From Planococcus sp. MSAK28401 (GTDB lineage Bacteria; Bacillota; Bacilli; Bacillales_A; Planococcaceae), in contig NZ_JAAMTH010000001.1 in assembly GCF_018283455.1 (NCBI RefSeq), forward strand, positions 2,151,501 to 2,215,500: a stretch of 64,000 nucleotides of DNA, given 5' to 3'. Shown here one piece after another: positions 41,901 to 49,126 of this stretch. The notes below the pieces were generated by a model. It did no database searches. It was given only the letters and a program-made list of their open reading frames with translations, and was not told the origin of the DNA. A program made the translations under genes and the position numbers. Position 1 is the first letter of the stretch; every line of letters begins with the position of its first letter.

Positions 41901-42347
41901 TGCCTCTACTTCAGCCAATGATTCGACAGGGCCATCCGTTCCCGGAATGACAGGGATGCCGGCAGCGATCGCCTGGTCACGGGCTTTGACTTTATCGCCA
42001 AACATATCGAGATGGCGGGATGTCGGCCCAATGAATACGATGCCTTCTTCTTCACAGCGACGCGCAAAATGCACGTTTTCGGATAAAAATCCGTACCCTG
42101 GGTGAATGGCATCCACGCCTGAGTCCTTGGCGATGCGAATGATGTCTTCAATGTCCAAATAAGCATCGATCGGCTTTTTTCCTTTGCCGACTAAATACGA
42201 TTCGTCAGCTTTGTAACGATGAAACGAACCGCTGTCTTCCTGCGAATAAATCGCAACTGTCCGAAGATTCAGTTCTGTACAGGCGCGGAAGATCCGAATG
42301 GCAATTTCTCCGCGGTTGGCTACTAAGATCTTGTTAATCTCTTTCAC
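38907..42347 (-). CDS. pycA: Pyruvate carboxylase PycA
   Basis: A biotin enzyme making oxaloacetate from pyruvate, the main anaplerotic step. Three catalytic parts lie in one chain of about 1146 residues: biotin carboxylase ([17 protein letters not shown]; ATP loop [34 protein letters not shown]), carboxyltransferase ([22 protein letters not shown], about 550; metal His in [14 protein letters not shown]), and the C-terminal biotin domain ([17 protein letters not shown]). The start is uncertain: GTG at 42347 has AAGGGTG 9 nt upstream and matches family length; GTG at 42359 and an ATT at 42341 are alternatives. It lies just after ftsW. Confidence 0.97.
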   Translation of the reverse strand: [1146 protein letters not shown]

Positions 42348-42362
42348 TCCGACGCACACCCT

Positions 42363-43529
42363 TTACTTTTTCGTTTTTTCGTATTTATTGAACATGGAAA
42401 CATTCATTAATACTCCCATAGCTAACGATAACAAAATTACCGAAGTTCCGCCATAGCTGATAAATGGAAGTGTCACGCCAGTCAGCGGGATGATGCCCGA
42501 AAGCCCGCCAAGATTGACGAAGGACTGGATGCCGATCATGCTTGCAACACCTGCTGCGAGCATGCGCGCAAGTGGGTCGCTGGTGGTCATGGCGATCCAC
42601 AACCCGCGCAGGACAACGAAGCCCAATCCGCCGATAACGACGAAGACACCCAAAACGCCGAGCTCCTCAGCGATGACCGACATGATGAAATCCGTATGGG
42701 GCTCTGGCAAATAGCCGAGCTTCTGGATGGATTGGCCAAGGCCGAGGCCGCTGAGCCCTCCAGAGCCGATAGCCAAATACCCGTTGACGATCTGGAAGCC
42801 GAATCCGAGTTCATCGGAAAATGGATTGAAAAAGGCGTCGATGCGCCCCATGCGCTTTTCAGTAAAAATAAGATCCTGTGCGAATACCATCATGGGCACA
42901 ATGACCACTGCTGTTGCAGTGATTACAATACCGGCTAACTTTACGAAGGGCTTCAAACGCACCCCGGAAGCAGCCATAACGCACAGGCCTACTGCGCCAA
43001 TAATGACCATGGAACCCAGGTCCGGTTCGAAAAACACTAAAATTAATACAGCTGTCAAAATGATAACCGGCGGGATGATCGATTCATTCAGTTTGTTGAT
43101 GGACCCGTTGCGGTATTTATTTGAAAACACCCCAGCCAAATAAAAGATCAAGCCGACTTTGGCGACTTCAGATGGCTGGATATTGACGAAACCAAGGCTG
43201 ATCCAGCTTTTCGCACCACCTGCCGCAAATCCGATCATATGGACCAGTATAAGCCCGGCAAAAATGACAGCGAGCACCGTCGCCATCATCCATTTTTTCT
43301 TGAAATGTTTATAGGGGAATACAGCGGCAAGCAGGAATACTGGATAAGCGATGGCCAAGTTGACCAATTGCTGTATGTAGAAGCGGTCCGGTGAATCGTT
43401 ATAATAGTTAACAGACCAGGCCATGCTGGAGGAGTAAATCATGATCAGGCCAAAAATGGTCAGCGCCAGGTATGCAAAGAGAAGCGGGTAGTCTATGTAC
43501 TTGCCGTATTTCTTGATGTAGGATTTCAT
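42363..43529 (-). CDS. ftsW: Peptidoglycan glycosyltransferase FtsW
   Basis: SEDS-family lipid II polymerase partnering PBP2B at the septum. Ten membrane segments, 388 residues. Motifs: GGAKSWISLGFVNIQPSEVAKVGLIFYLAG (about 107-136), FEPDLGSMVIIGAVGLCVM, HTDFIMSVIAEELGVLG and the C-terminal GVASMIGIQSFVNLGGLSGIIPLTGVTLPFISYGGTS, which holds the catalytic-loop region. As in B. subtilis (ylaO) it sits before pycA rather than in the dcw cluster, so the SEDS enzyme for division is present despite the missing spoVE. SD GAGG. Confidence 0.95.
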   Translation of the reverse strand: MKSYIKKYGKYIDYPLLFAYLALTIFGLIMIYSSSMAWSVNYYNDSPDRFYIQQLVNLAIAYPVFLLAAVFPYKHFKKKWMMATVLAVIFAGLILVHMIGFAAGGAKSWISLGFVNIQPSEVAKVGLIFYLAGVFSNKYRNGSINKLNESIIPPVIILTAVLILVFFEPDLGSMVIIGAVGLCVMAASGVRLKPFVKLAGIVITATAVVIVPMMVFAQDLIFTEKRMGRIDAFFNPFSDELGFGFQIVNGYLAIGSGGLSGLGLGQSIQKLGYLPEPHTDFIMSVIAEELGVLGVFVVIGGLGFVVLRGLWIAMTTSDPLARMLAAGVASMIGIQSFVNLGGLSGIIPLTGVTLPFISYGGTSVILLSLAMGVLMNVSMFNKYEKTKK

Positions 43530-43566
43530 TGTTTTTATACCTCATTCAATTGGATTCATTAGTAAA

Positions 43567-43595
43567 AAAACTCAAACTGGAATCGTTTGAGTTTT
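43567..43595 (-). terminator. Terminator after ylaN
   Basis: 11-bp stem AAAACTCAAAC/GTTTGAGTTTT with a 7-nt loop and a T run on the minus strand, 4 bp after the ylaN stop. Confidence 0.88.
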
Positions 43596-43598
43596 AGG

Positions 43599-43880
43599 TC
43601 ATTTATTTGTATACGCGTCATGGAGGATGGACAGTTTCTTCTCCAGCGTATCCATTAAATTTTTACCGGTCTCACGTTCGATCAAGCCAAGTTTGACAGC
43701 GAAATCGATTTCCCGTGATAAGCCAAACATTTGCGTATCAAGAACTTCTTCATATAAAGGGCAGGAAGGCAATGTAAGATGATCCATCTGCACCTTGATC
43801 AATTGCTCAATTTTCTCTGCATCAGCTTTAAGGAGTTCCAGCGCTTTTTCCTGATAAGTCTGTTCTTCTGTATGTTCCAT
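43599..43880 (-). CDS. ylaN: Iron-homeostasis protein YlaN
   Basis: A 93-residue helical protein with the YlaN pattern: [75 protein letters not shown]. In B. subtilis YlaN is needed for growth under low iron and has been reported to bind Fur and iron. It sits divergently from ylaL and upstream of ftsW, with a terminator between. Confidence 0.93.
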   Translation of the reverse strand: MEHTEEQTYQEKALELLKADAEKIEQLIKVQMDHLTLPSCPLYEEVLDTQMFGLSREIDFAVKLGLIERETGKNLMDTLEKKLSILHDAYTNK

Positions 43881-43919
43881 GAGGACTCCCCCATCACTTG
43901 TATTTCTGCTCCATTAGCC

Positions 43920-43948
43920 TGTTTAAAGTGTATCTTCTACAGTGTCAA
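43920..43948 (-). promoter_or_regulatory. Probable ylaN promoter
   Basis: Minus strand: perfect -35 TTGACA (43943-43948), 17 bp, weak -10 TAAACA (43920-43925). Confidence 0.5.
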
Positions 43949-43981
43949 ATTGCAAGTCTCTCATGAAAGGGATTAAACCCT

Positions 43982-44009
43982 TTGGGAATTGTATGTGAAC
44001 AGTTATACT
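43982..44009 (+). promoter_or_regulatory. Probable ylaL promoter with overlapping inverted repeat
   Basis: Plus strand: TTGGGA (43982-43987), 16 bp, TATACT (44004-44009). An inverted repeat AAAGGG-N6-CCCTTT (43966-43983) touches the -35 and could be an operator. A TATAAT at 44024-44029 lies just downstream, so the exact start is uncertain. Confidence 0.5.
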
Positions 44010-44044
44010 GAAGAAGAGAGATACTATAATGGAGGGTTTTATTT

Positions 44045-44551
44045 ATGGAATTCATCATACCGTTCAAAGGGCAAGTCACATACAAACTGACCTTGGATCC
44101 AACCGTATGGATTTTTGACGACCGCAAACTGGATCTTAAGACATTCTTCACAGAAGAGCATGTCGACAAGGATGATCTTGAAGAATACAAACGCGGCATG
44201 GGCGAACATTGGTCGCGTGAAATCATGGAAGGCGCCACGGTTCCGCCAACCTTGAACTCCGAAAAGAAATACAAGCGCCAGGAAAAGCAAGACATGCTGA
44301 CAGGTACATTCGGCATGCGCTTCCAGCCATTCCTCGACAATGCAGAGCCGGCTGATGGCGCATCGAAAGTTGTGTTCGAAACCACCTCAGGTGAACATGA
44401 TTTCCCGATTGAAGATGCCAAGCAATTGATCTTTAAATTCAGCCAGGATGGAAAGCCGCTTCGCGAAGACGGGCCGGTCCACATCCTGTTGCCGGACGGC
44501 TCGAATGTTGATCAGCCGATTACCCACGTCTCTGCCATCCGGGTCGAATAG
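44045..44551 (+). CDS. ylaL: YlaL-like conserved protein
   Basis: A 168-residue soluble protein with no signal or membrane segment. It begins MEFIIPFKGQVTYKLTLDPTVWIFDDRKLDL and carries a charged middle (EEYKRGMGEHWSREIMEG), with two peptide stretches that look beta-rich at the end (GPVHILLPDGSNVDQPITHVSAIRVE). The position between ylaN and ylaI matches B. subtilis ylaL, and the length is similar. Function is unknown. SD GGAGGG with spacing 7. It is followed 11 bp later by ylaI, so these genes form an operon with the membrane-protein gene downstream. Confidence 0.75.
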   Translation: MEFIIPFKGQVTYKLTLDPTVWIFDDRKLDLKTFFTEEHVDKDDLEEYKRGMGEHWSREIMEGATVPPTLNSEKKYKRQEKQDMLTGTFGMRFQPFLDNAEPADGASKVVFETTSGEHDFPIEDAKQLIFKFSQDGKPLREDGPVHILLPDGSNVDQPITHVSAIRVE

Positions 44552-44562
44552 GAGGAATGACT

Positions 44563-44766
44563 ATGCGTGTTCAATGCGTCATTTGCGATAAGATCGAAGA
44601 ATTGGAAGACGATACGCTGCAAGCCAAGCGCTTGCGCAACCGGCCGATCCACACCCATATGTGCGAAGAATGCCACGACCGCATCACCAAACGGACCGAA
44701 GAACGGCTAGCGACGGGCCATTTCCATTTTTTCCGCAGCTCCCGCAGCATCGAGGATGATTTCTGA
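44563..44766 (+). CDS. ylaI: Zinc-ribbon-like protein YlaI (DUF2197)
   Basis: A 67-residue protein with two CxxC pairs (VQCVICDK and HMCEECHDR) that can form a zinc ribbon, matching YlaI/DUF2197. Function is unknown. The ATG at 44563 is 7 nt after AGGAGG; an ATG two codons earlier is too close to the SD. Its stop overlaps the next gene's ATG by one base. Confidence 0.87.
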   Translation: MRVQCVICDKIEELEDDTLQAKRLRNRPIHTHMCEECHDRITKRTEERLATGHFHFFRSSRSIEDDF

Positions 44767-45215
44767 TGAAAATACTCAAAGGCTTATGGATCGGTTTCTG
44801 GAGCGGCCTCATTCTTGGATTGTTGCTGAAGTGGATGCAGGCAGTGACCGGCGTCCGAAATTATGAATTGCTGTTGAATGTCGACTTCATCCCGCTGGTT
44901 AATCAAGTGAATTGGTCGGAACTGACCGAATTCGTATTTCATTTGATTATTTCACTGGTAATCGGCATCGTTTATGTGTATATCGCCAAGCGCCGCCGTT
45001 ATACGTTCGGCCAATTGACGATTATCAGCCTGGTGCTGACCTTGCCAACCTATATCCTGTTTTTCCCGCTGTCCATGCTGGCGGTAGAAGCCGATGTTCC
45101 GGCACCGACCGATATGGGGGCATTCCTTTATTGGATTCTGGCCCATCTGACATATGCACTACTCTTGCCAATACTCTACAAAATGTTTGAACGCAAAAAC
45201 GCTGCTTCTCATTGA
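44766..45215 (+). CDS. Uncharacterised four-helix membrane protein
   Basis: I do not recognise the family with confidence. The 149-residue product has four hydrophobic segments (about 5-24, 52-78, 86-106 and 118-140). The hydrophilic parts are short: MQAVTGVRNYELLLNVDFIPLVNQVNWSELTEF and AKRRRYTFGQ. It is translationally coupled to ylaI (TGATG) and ends inside the palindromic terminator shared with ylaH, which fixes its last residues as NAASH. No B. subtilis yla gene clearly corresponds to it. Confidence 0.75.
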   Translation: MKILKGLWIGFWSGLILGLLLKWMQAVTGVRNYELLLNVDFIPLVNQVNWSELTEFVFHLIISLVIGIVYVYIAKRRRYTFGQLTIISLVLTLPTYILFFPLSMLAVEADVPAPTDMGAFLYWILAHLTYALLLPILYKMFERKNAASH

Positions 45216-45228
45216 GAAGCAGCGTTTT
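45196..45228. terminator. Palindromic terminator inside two convergent genes
   Basis: 15-bp perfect stem AAAACGCTGCTTCTC/GAGAAGCAGCGTTTT, loop ATT. It contains the stop codons of both flanking genes, and encodes part of each C-terminus. Confidence 0.8.
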
Positions 45229-45538
45229 CGCGTTTTTCACGCCATAGGCGAATTTTGTAAAGGATGAGAATCAATGCGGCAATAACCAAGCCCTCGACAA
45301 CGGGCAGGAAAAAGGCCAAGAATGTCAGGCCTAATCCTCCCGCAGCCAAGAACAAGATAATGACTGCATTTTTTCCGATCGATAATTTTTTGGCAAAGCC
45401 CAGCTTGTACACAAGTGCCGATAGCAGGAAGATGACTGCAAACAGTGCATATCCTGCCATTTCATAACTCGGCAAGTTTTGATAAAGCACACGGGCTACC
45501 GGATACATATTTTCATAGACAAAAGCCTGCTCGTCCAC
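45209..45538 (-). CDS. ylaH: YlaH-like membrane protein
   Basis: A 109-residue protein with three hydrophobic segments (about 27-45, 55-75 and 77-95) between a polar N-terminus (MDEQAFVYENMYPVARVLYQNLP) and a basic end (LWREKRENAASQ). Size, topology and position 23 bp after typA match B. subtilis ylaH. Function is unknown. It overlaps the convergent membrane-protein gene by 7 bp at the 3' end through a shared hairpin. Confidence 0.85.
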   Translation of the reverse strand: MDEQAFVYENMYPVARVLYQNLPSYEMAGYALFAVIFLLSALVYKLGFAKKLSIGKNAVIILFLAAGGLGLTFLAFFLPVVEGLVIAALILILYKIRLWREKRENAASQ

Positions 45539-45561
45539 GGATTATACATCCTTCCAGTTGT

Positions 45562-47409
45562 TTATTCTTCGATGGCTACTTTCTTTTTCTTCGCCATGCG
45601 CTCGCGTTCATTCTTATCAAGAATTTTCTTGCGCAAACGGATTGACTGAGGAGTGATTTCGCAGTACTCGTCATCGTTCAAGTATTCCAATGCTTCTTCA
45701 AGGCTCATAAGACGCGCTTTTTTCATCGTAGTCGTCTGGTCTTTGTTGGCAGAACGGATGTTAGTCGCTGCTTTGATCTTGACGATGTTGACTGTCAAAT
45801 CGTTGTCGCGGTTATGTTCACCGACGATCATGCCTTCATAGATTTCAGTTCCGACTTCAACGAATGAAGTTCCGCGATCTTCGATGCCCATCAAGCCGTA
45901 AGTTGAGGATTTGCCGCGTTCCATAGAAACGAGCACGCCTTGGCGACGGCCGCCTACGCGTCCTGAAGCAACTGGCTGATAGCTGTCGAATGTGTGGTTG
46001 ATGATTCCGTATCCGCGTGTTTGCGTCAGGAATTCAGTTGTGTAGCCGATCAATCCACGGGCTGGTACGTTGAATACCAAACGGACTTGTCCGCTTCCGT
46101 TATTGATCATGTCGAGCATTTCACCTTTGCGTTCACCAAGTGACTCGATGATTGCGCCAGTGTATTCTTCAGGAACATCTACTTGAACGCGTTCAACCGG
46201 TTCACAGCGGACGCCATCCACCATGCGGACGATAACTTCAGGTTTCGACACTTGAATCTCGAATCCTTCACGGCGCATGTTTTCAATCAAGATCGATAGA
46301 TGCAATTCGCCGCGGCCCGAAACGACCCATGCATCAGGGGAATCAGTAGGATCGACGCGCAAGGAAACGTCTGTCTCCAATTGAGCATCCAATCTTTCCT
46401 GGATTTTTCTTGATGTGATGAACTTGCCTTCTTTACCGGCGAACGGGCTGTTGTTGACAAGGAATGTCATTTGCAGCGTCGGTTCGTCGATGCGGAGAAT
46501 CGGCAATGCTTCTTGATGGTCTTGTGGGCATACTGTCTCGCCGACGTTGATGTCTTCGAGGCCAGAGATTGCGATCAAGTCGCCTGCTTCGGCTTTTTGG
46601 ATCTCAATGCGCTTCAAGCCCATGAATCCGTGGATTTTCGTGATACGGAAGTTTTTGACAGAGCCGTCCAGTTTCATCAAGGAAACGGATTGCCCAACTT
46701 CGATCGTACCGCGGAATACGCGCCCGATACCGATACGGCCGACATAGTCGTTGTAATCAAGAAGTGCCACTTGGAATTGCAATGGCTCATCGCGGTTATC
46801 GATCGGTGCCGGTACGTGGTCCATGATGGCATCATAGATGACCTGCATGTTTTCTTCTTGGTCAGATGGGTCAGATGATAGACTTGCCGTTCCGTTCATG
46901 CCTGATGCAAAAATAACCGGGAATTCCAATTGATCGTCATTTGCTTCAAGTTCGATGAACAATTCGATGACTTCATCGACAACTTCATCAGGACGCGCGA
47001 AATCGCGGTCAATTTTGTTGACGACTACAATCGGTTTGAGGTTTTGCTCAAGCGCTTTTTTCAACACAAAGCGTGTCTGTGGCATACAGCCTTCGTACGC
47101 ATCGACAACGAGCAAGACACCATCAACCATTTTCATGATACGCTCTACTTCACCGCCGAAATCGGCGTGTCCAGGAGTATCCAAAATGTTGATTTTAGCG
47201 TCTTTATATTGAATCGCGGTATTTTTCGCTAGGATTGTGATTCCGCGTTCTCTTTCAATGTCGTTTGAGTCCATCGCCCGCTCATCAACATGTTCGTTTG
47301 ATCGGAAGATTCCTGATTGCTGAAGCAACTGATCCACCAATGTCGTTTTGCCGTGGTCAACGTGTGCGATAATTGCAATGTTTCGTAAATCGTTTCTAAG
47401 GTTAGTCAT
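45562..47409 (-). CDS. typA: Ribosome-associated GTPase TypA/BipA
   Basis: Translational GTPase of the EF-G superfamily that helps 50S assembly, especially in the cold. The 615-residue protein has the G motifs [15 protein letters not shown] (about 14-28), [26 protein letters not shown] and [10 protein letters not shown]. It also has the BipA-specific C-terminal domain ([41 protein letters not shown]). The ATG at 47409 follows GGAGTGA. A longer open frame starting at 47463 lies across the promoter and is rejected. It is transcribed with ylaH and diverges from ylaF. Confidence 0.97.
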   Translation of the reverse strand: MTNLRNDLRNIAIIAHVDHGKTTLVDQLLQQSGIFRSNEHVDERAMDSNDIERERGITILAKNTAIQYKDAKINILDTPGHADFGGEVERIMKMVDGVLLVVDAYEGCMPQTRFVLKKALEQNLKPIVVVNKIDRDFARPDEVVDEVIELFIELEANDDQLEFPVIFASGMNGTASLSSDPSDQEENMQVIYDAIMDHVPAPIDNRDEPLQFQVALLDYNDYVGRIGIGRVFRGTIEVGQSVSLMKLDGSVKNFRITKIHGFMGLKRIEIQKAEAGDLIAISGLEDINVGETVCPQDHQEALPILRIDEPTLQMTFLVNNSPFAGKEGKFITSRKIQERLDAQLETDVSLRVDPTDSPDAWVVSGRGELHLSILIENMRREGFEIQVSKPEVIVRMVDGVRCEPVERVQVDVPEEYTGAIIESLGERKGEMLDMINNGSGQVRLVFNVPARGLIGYTTEFLTQTRGYGIINHTFDSYQPVASGRVGGRRQGVLVSMERGKSSTYGLMGIEDRGTSFVEVGTEIYEGMIVGEHNRDNDLTVNIVKIKAATNIRSANKDQTTTMKKARLMSLEEALEYLNDDEYCEITPQSIRLRKKILDKNERERMAKKKKVAIEE

Positions 47410-47445
47410 ACTTTCACTCCAATATTCTTTTTTCGAGCCTATAAC

Positions 47446-47462
47446 TGTGCTAGTATAGCACA
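47446..47462. promoter_or_regulatory. Symmetric divergent promoter core of typA/ylaF
   Basis: TGTGCTAGTATAGCACA is a 7-bp inverted repeat around GTA. It provides an extended -10 on each strand: minus TGCTATACT (TATACT at 47452-47457) for typA and plus TGCTAGTAT (TAGTAT at 47451-47456) for ylaF. Neither has a strong -35. Confidence 0.6.
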
Positions 47463-47516
47463 TATAGGGGAAAAACCCTACGATTTTATTTTCTTGTATG
47501 CAGGAGGTTAAATGGT

Positions 47517-47726
47517 ATGAAAGAAGCGATCATAGAATCATGGCATAATATAAAATGGATTTTTGTATTATATTCATTCGCGGCAATTGGGGCAATGGTG
47601 CTCATCGGCGTCGCAGTGGCACTTCGCAGCGTAACCGGCGTTTTCCTCTCCATCCTATTGCTATTGGTCATCATGGGCTTTGGATTCAAACGCAAAAAAG
47701 AAATGCGCGATGCAGGCGTATTATAA
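47517..47726 (+). CDS. ylaF: DUF5325 membrane protein YlaF
   Basis: A 69-residue protein with two membrane helices (about 14-35 and 40-57) and a basic C-terminus (GFKRKKEMRDAGVL), matching YlaF/DUF5325. Function is unknown. SD GCAGGAGG precedes the ATG. An overlapping upstream ATG would read MV-stop and is ignored. Divergent from typA as in B. subtilis, with its own long terminator. Confidence 0.82.
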   Translation: MKEAIIESWHNIKWIFVLYSFAAIGAMVLIGVAVALRSVTGVFLSILLLLVIMGFGFKRKKEMRDAGVL

Positions 47727-47733
47727 ACAAAAA

Positions 47734-47782
47734 AAGGGGCTGCCCAAAAGGTCATATTCCATGACCTTTTGGGCAGCCCCTT
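47734..47782. terminator. Very long terminator hairpin after ylaF
   Basis: Perfect 22-bp stem (47734-47755 with 47761-47782) and a 5-nt loop ATTCC, preceded by an A run and followed by TTCTTGCTTT. Confidence 0.9.
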
Positions 47783-47805
47783 CTTGCTTTCTAGCAAAGT
47801 ATAAA

Positions 47806-47862
47806 AAAATCGCCCTTTCTGTTAAATGGGCATTGCCCCCCTCCTGCAGAAAGAACGATTTT
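47806..47862 (-). terminator. Terminator after the inositol monophosphatase-family gene
   Basis: Minus-strand stem AAAATCGTTCTTTCTG/CAGAAAGGGCGATTTT (two G-T pairs) enclosing a small GGGC/GCCC hairpin, followed by TTTTATA. Confidence 0.8.
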
Positions 47863-47886
47863 ATGCGCAATCCATTTTCAGCTTTA

Positions 47887-48684
47887 TTATGTTTGCTTCG
47901 GCTTGATATAATCCTGGAGCAGTTTTCCGTGAATAGACGGATTAGCAGCTACGAAGGTATCCGATTTCAGGAGATTTGCCGCTTCACCTGAAAAATTACT
48001 CGCGACAGCCCCGACTTCTTTAGCCATGACCAAGCCACCGGCAATATCCCAAGGCGATAGCCGCATGGAAATATAGGCGTCGAGGCGACCGCTTGCAAGA
48101 TAGGCGAGTTCAAGCGCCGCAGAACCATAAGAACGCATGCCGCGCGCTTCATGGACGAGGCGTATTGTCGCTTCATGCTCTACGTGCCGGTTCGGCGTTG
48201 CCCACATGGTGTTCATGCCGATAATCGATTCGCTGATATCTGTCTCGATCAAAGGCTTCAGCCGTTCATCGTTGTAATAAGCTCCGCCGCCTGCAATTGC
48301 ATGATATAAATCGTCATTGATGACGTCATAGATATACCCCATCTTCCCTACGCCATCTTCATAAATACCGAGAGAAATGGCGAAATTGCGTCTTTGGTGC
48401 ACAAAATTCATCGTGCCGTCTATTGGATCGAGCATCCATACAGTGCCGCTCAAATCCTCGATTCGATCTCCAAAACCCTCCTCACCGAAAACGCGGTGGC
48501 CAGGAAAATCTTCCCGGATATGCTGAATGAAGAATTTCTCCACTTCTTTGTCTACATTTGTGACTAAATCGTTTGCATGAGCTTTCGTATCTACTGAAAT
48601 ATCACTGAGAAATGAATTTCGGATCCGATGCCCCGCCTCTTTAATCATCGATTTTATGTAACGATCCATTGCGTGCTGGTCCAT
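47887..48684 (-). CDS. Inositol monophosphatase family protein (YktC-like)
   Basis: A Mg-dependent phosphatase of the IMPase/FBPase superfamily, 265 residues. Metal-binding motifs are HRVFGEEGFGDR (GEE), GTVWMLDPIDGTMNFVHQ (DPIDGT) and LSPWDIAGGLVMAKEVGA (WDxAxG). The last block reads WDIAGG, as expected. The B. subtilis homologue in this location is yktC; its substrate may be inositol phosphate, NADP or another sugar phosphate and cannot be chosen here. The ATG at 48684 follows AAGGAGGAG; upstream in-frame codons are excluded. Confidence 0.9.
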   Translation of the reverse strand: MDQHAMDRYIKSMIKEAGHRIRNSFLSDISVDTKAHANDLVTNVDKEVEKFFIQHIREDFPGHRVFGEEGFGDRIEDLSGTVWMLDPIDGTMNFVHQRRNFAISLGIYEDGVGKMGYIYDVINDDLYHAIAGGGAYYNDERLKPLIETDISESIIGMNTMWATPNRHVEHEATIRLVHEARGMRSYGSAALELAYLASGRLDAYISMRLSPWDIAGGLVMAKEVGAVASNFSGEAANLLKSDTFVAANPSIHGKLLQDYIKPKQT

Positions 48685-48774
48685 GTATGAGCTCCTCCTT
48701 GTTTGTTTACAGTATAACGAAAAAAGCATCCACTGTCTTTTGCCAGCAGATGCTTCTACGGTATAGGTCTTTGT

Positions 48775-48969
48775 TTACAATGCATGAAGAGCCTCCAGTT
48801 CTACTTGTATTTCTGCCAGCCGTTTCTTGCTCTTGTCCTTCTGGCTGCTATCATTTTGCTGCATGGCATCATACAAGGTGGCCAATTCGTAATCAAGCTC
48901 CAGCTTCAACGTGTTGATATACTCTTTTTCTACATCCGCTTTCCGGATGATCTGTATCATCTGTTTCAT
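48775..48969 (-). CDS. Small helical protein, possibly YkzI-like
   Basis: A 64-residue charged protein predicted to be one or two long helices (MKQMIQIIRKADVEKEYINT, then LDYELATLYDAMQQND and KRLAEIQVELEALHAL). It resembles the small ykzI product near yktC in B. subtilis, but I cannot confirm this. Function is unknown. The ATG at 48969 follows AAGGGGGG; the open frame continues upstream but without family-like sequence. It lies 90 bp before the phosphatase gene on the same strand. Confidence 0.7.
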   Translation of the reverse strand: MKQMIQIIRKADVEKEYINTLKLELDYELATLYDAMQQNDSSQKDKSKKRLAEIQVELEALHAL

Positions 48970-49126
48970 AAGTGAGCGCCCCCCTTCCCTCATAATCGGA
49001 ATATTCCGATTGTGATGTTTGTTACACATCTTTACCCCGTTTTTTCCTGCTGAAAACTTATTTATATTCATTCTTCGCAAACTTCGTTAAAATAAAACCT
49101 GATGATTATTTAAGGAGGGGATGTCC

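Noticed and set aside
47410-47463. Upstream start for typA at 47463
   Set aside because: It lies in the divergent promoter palindrome and has no SD; the ATG at 47409 has GGAGTGA and gives the usual TypA N-terminus.
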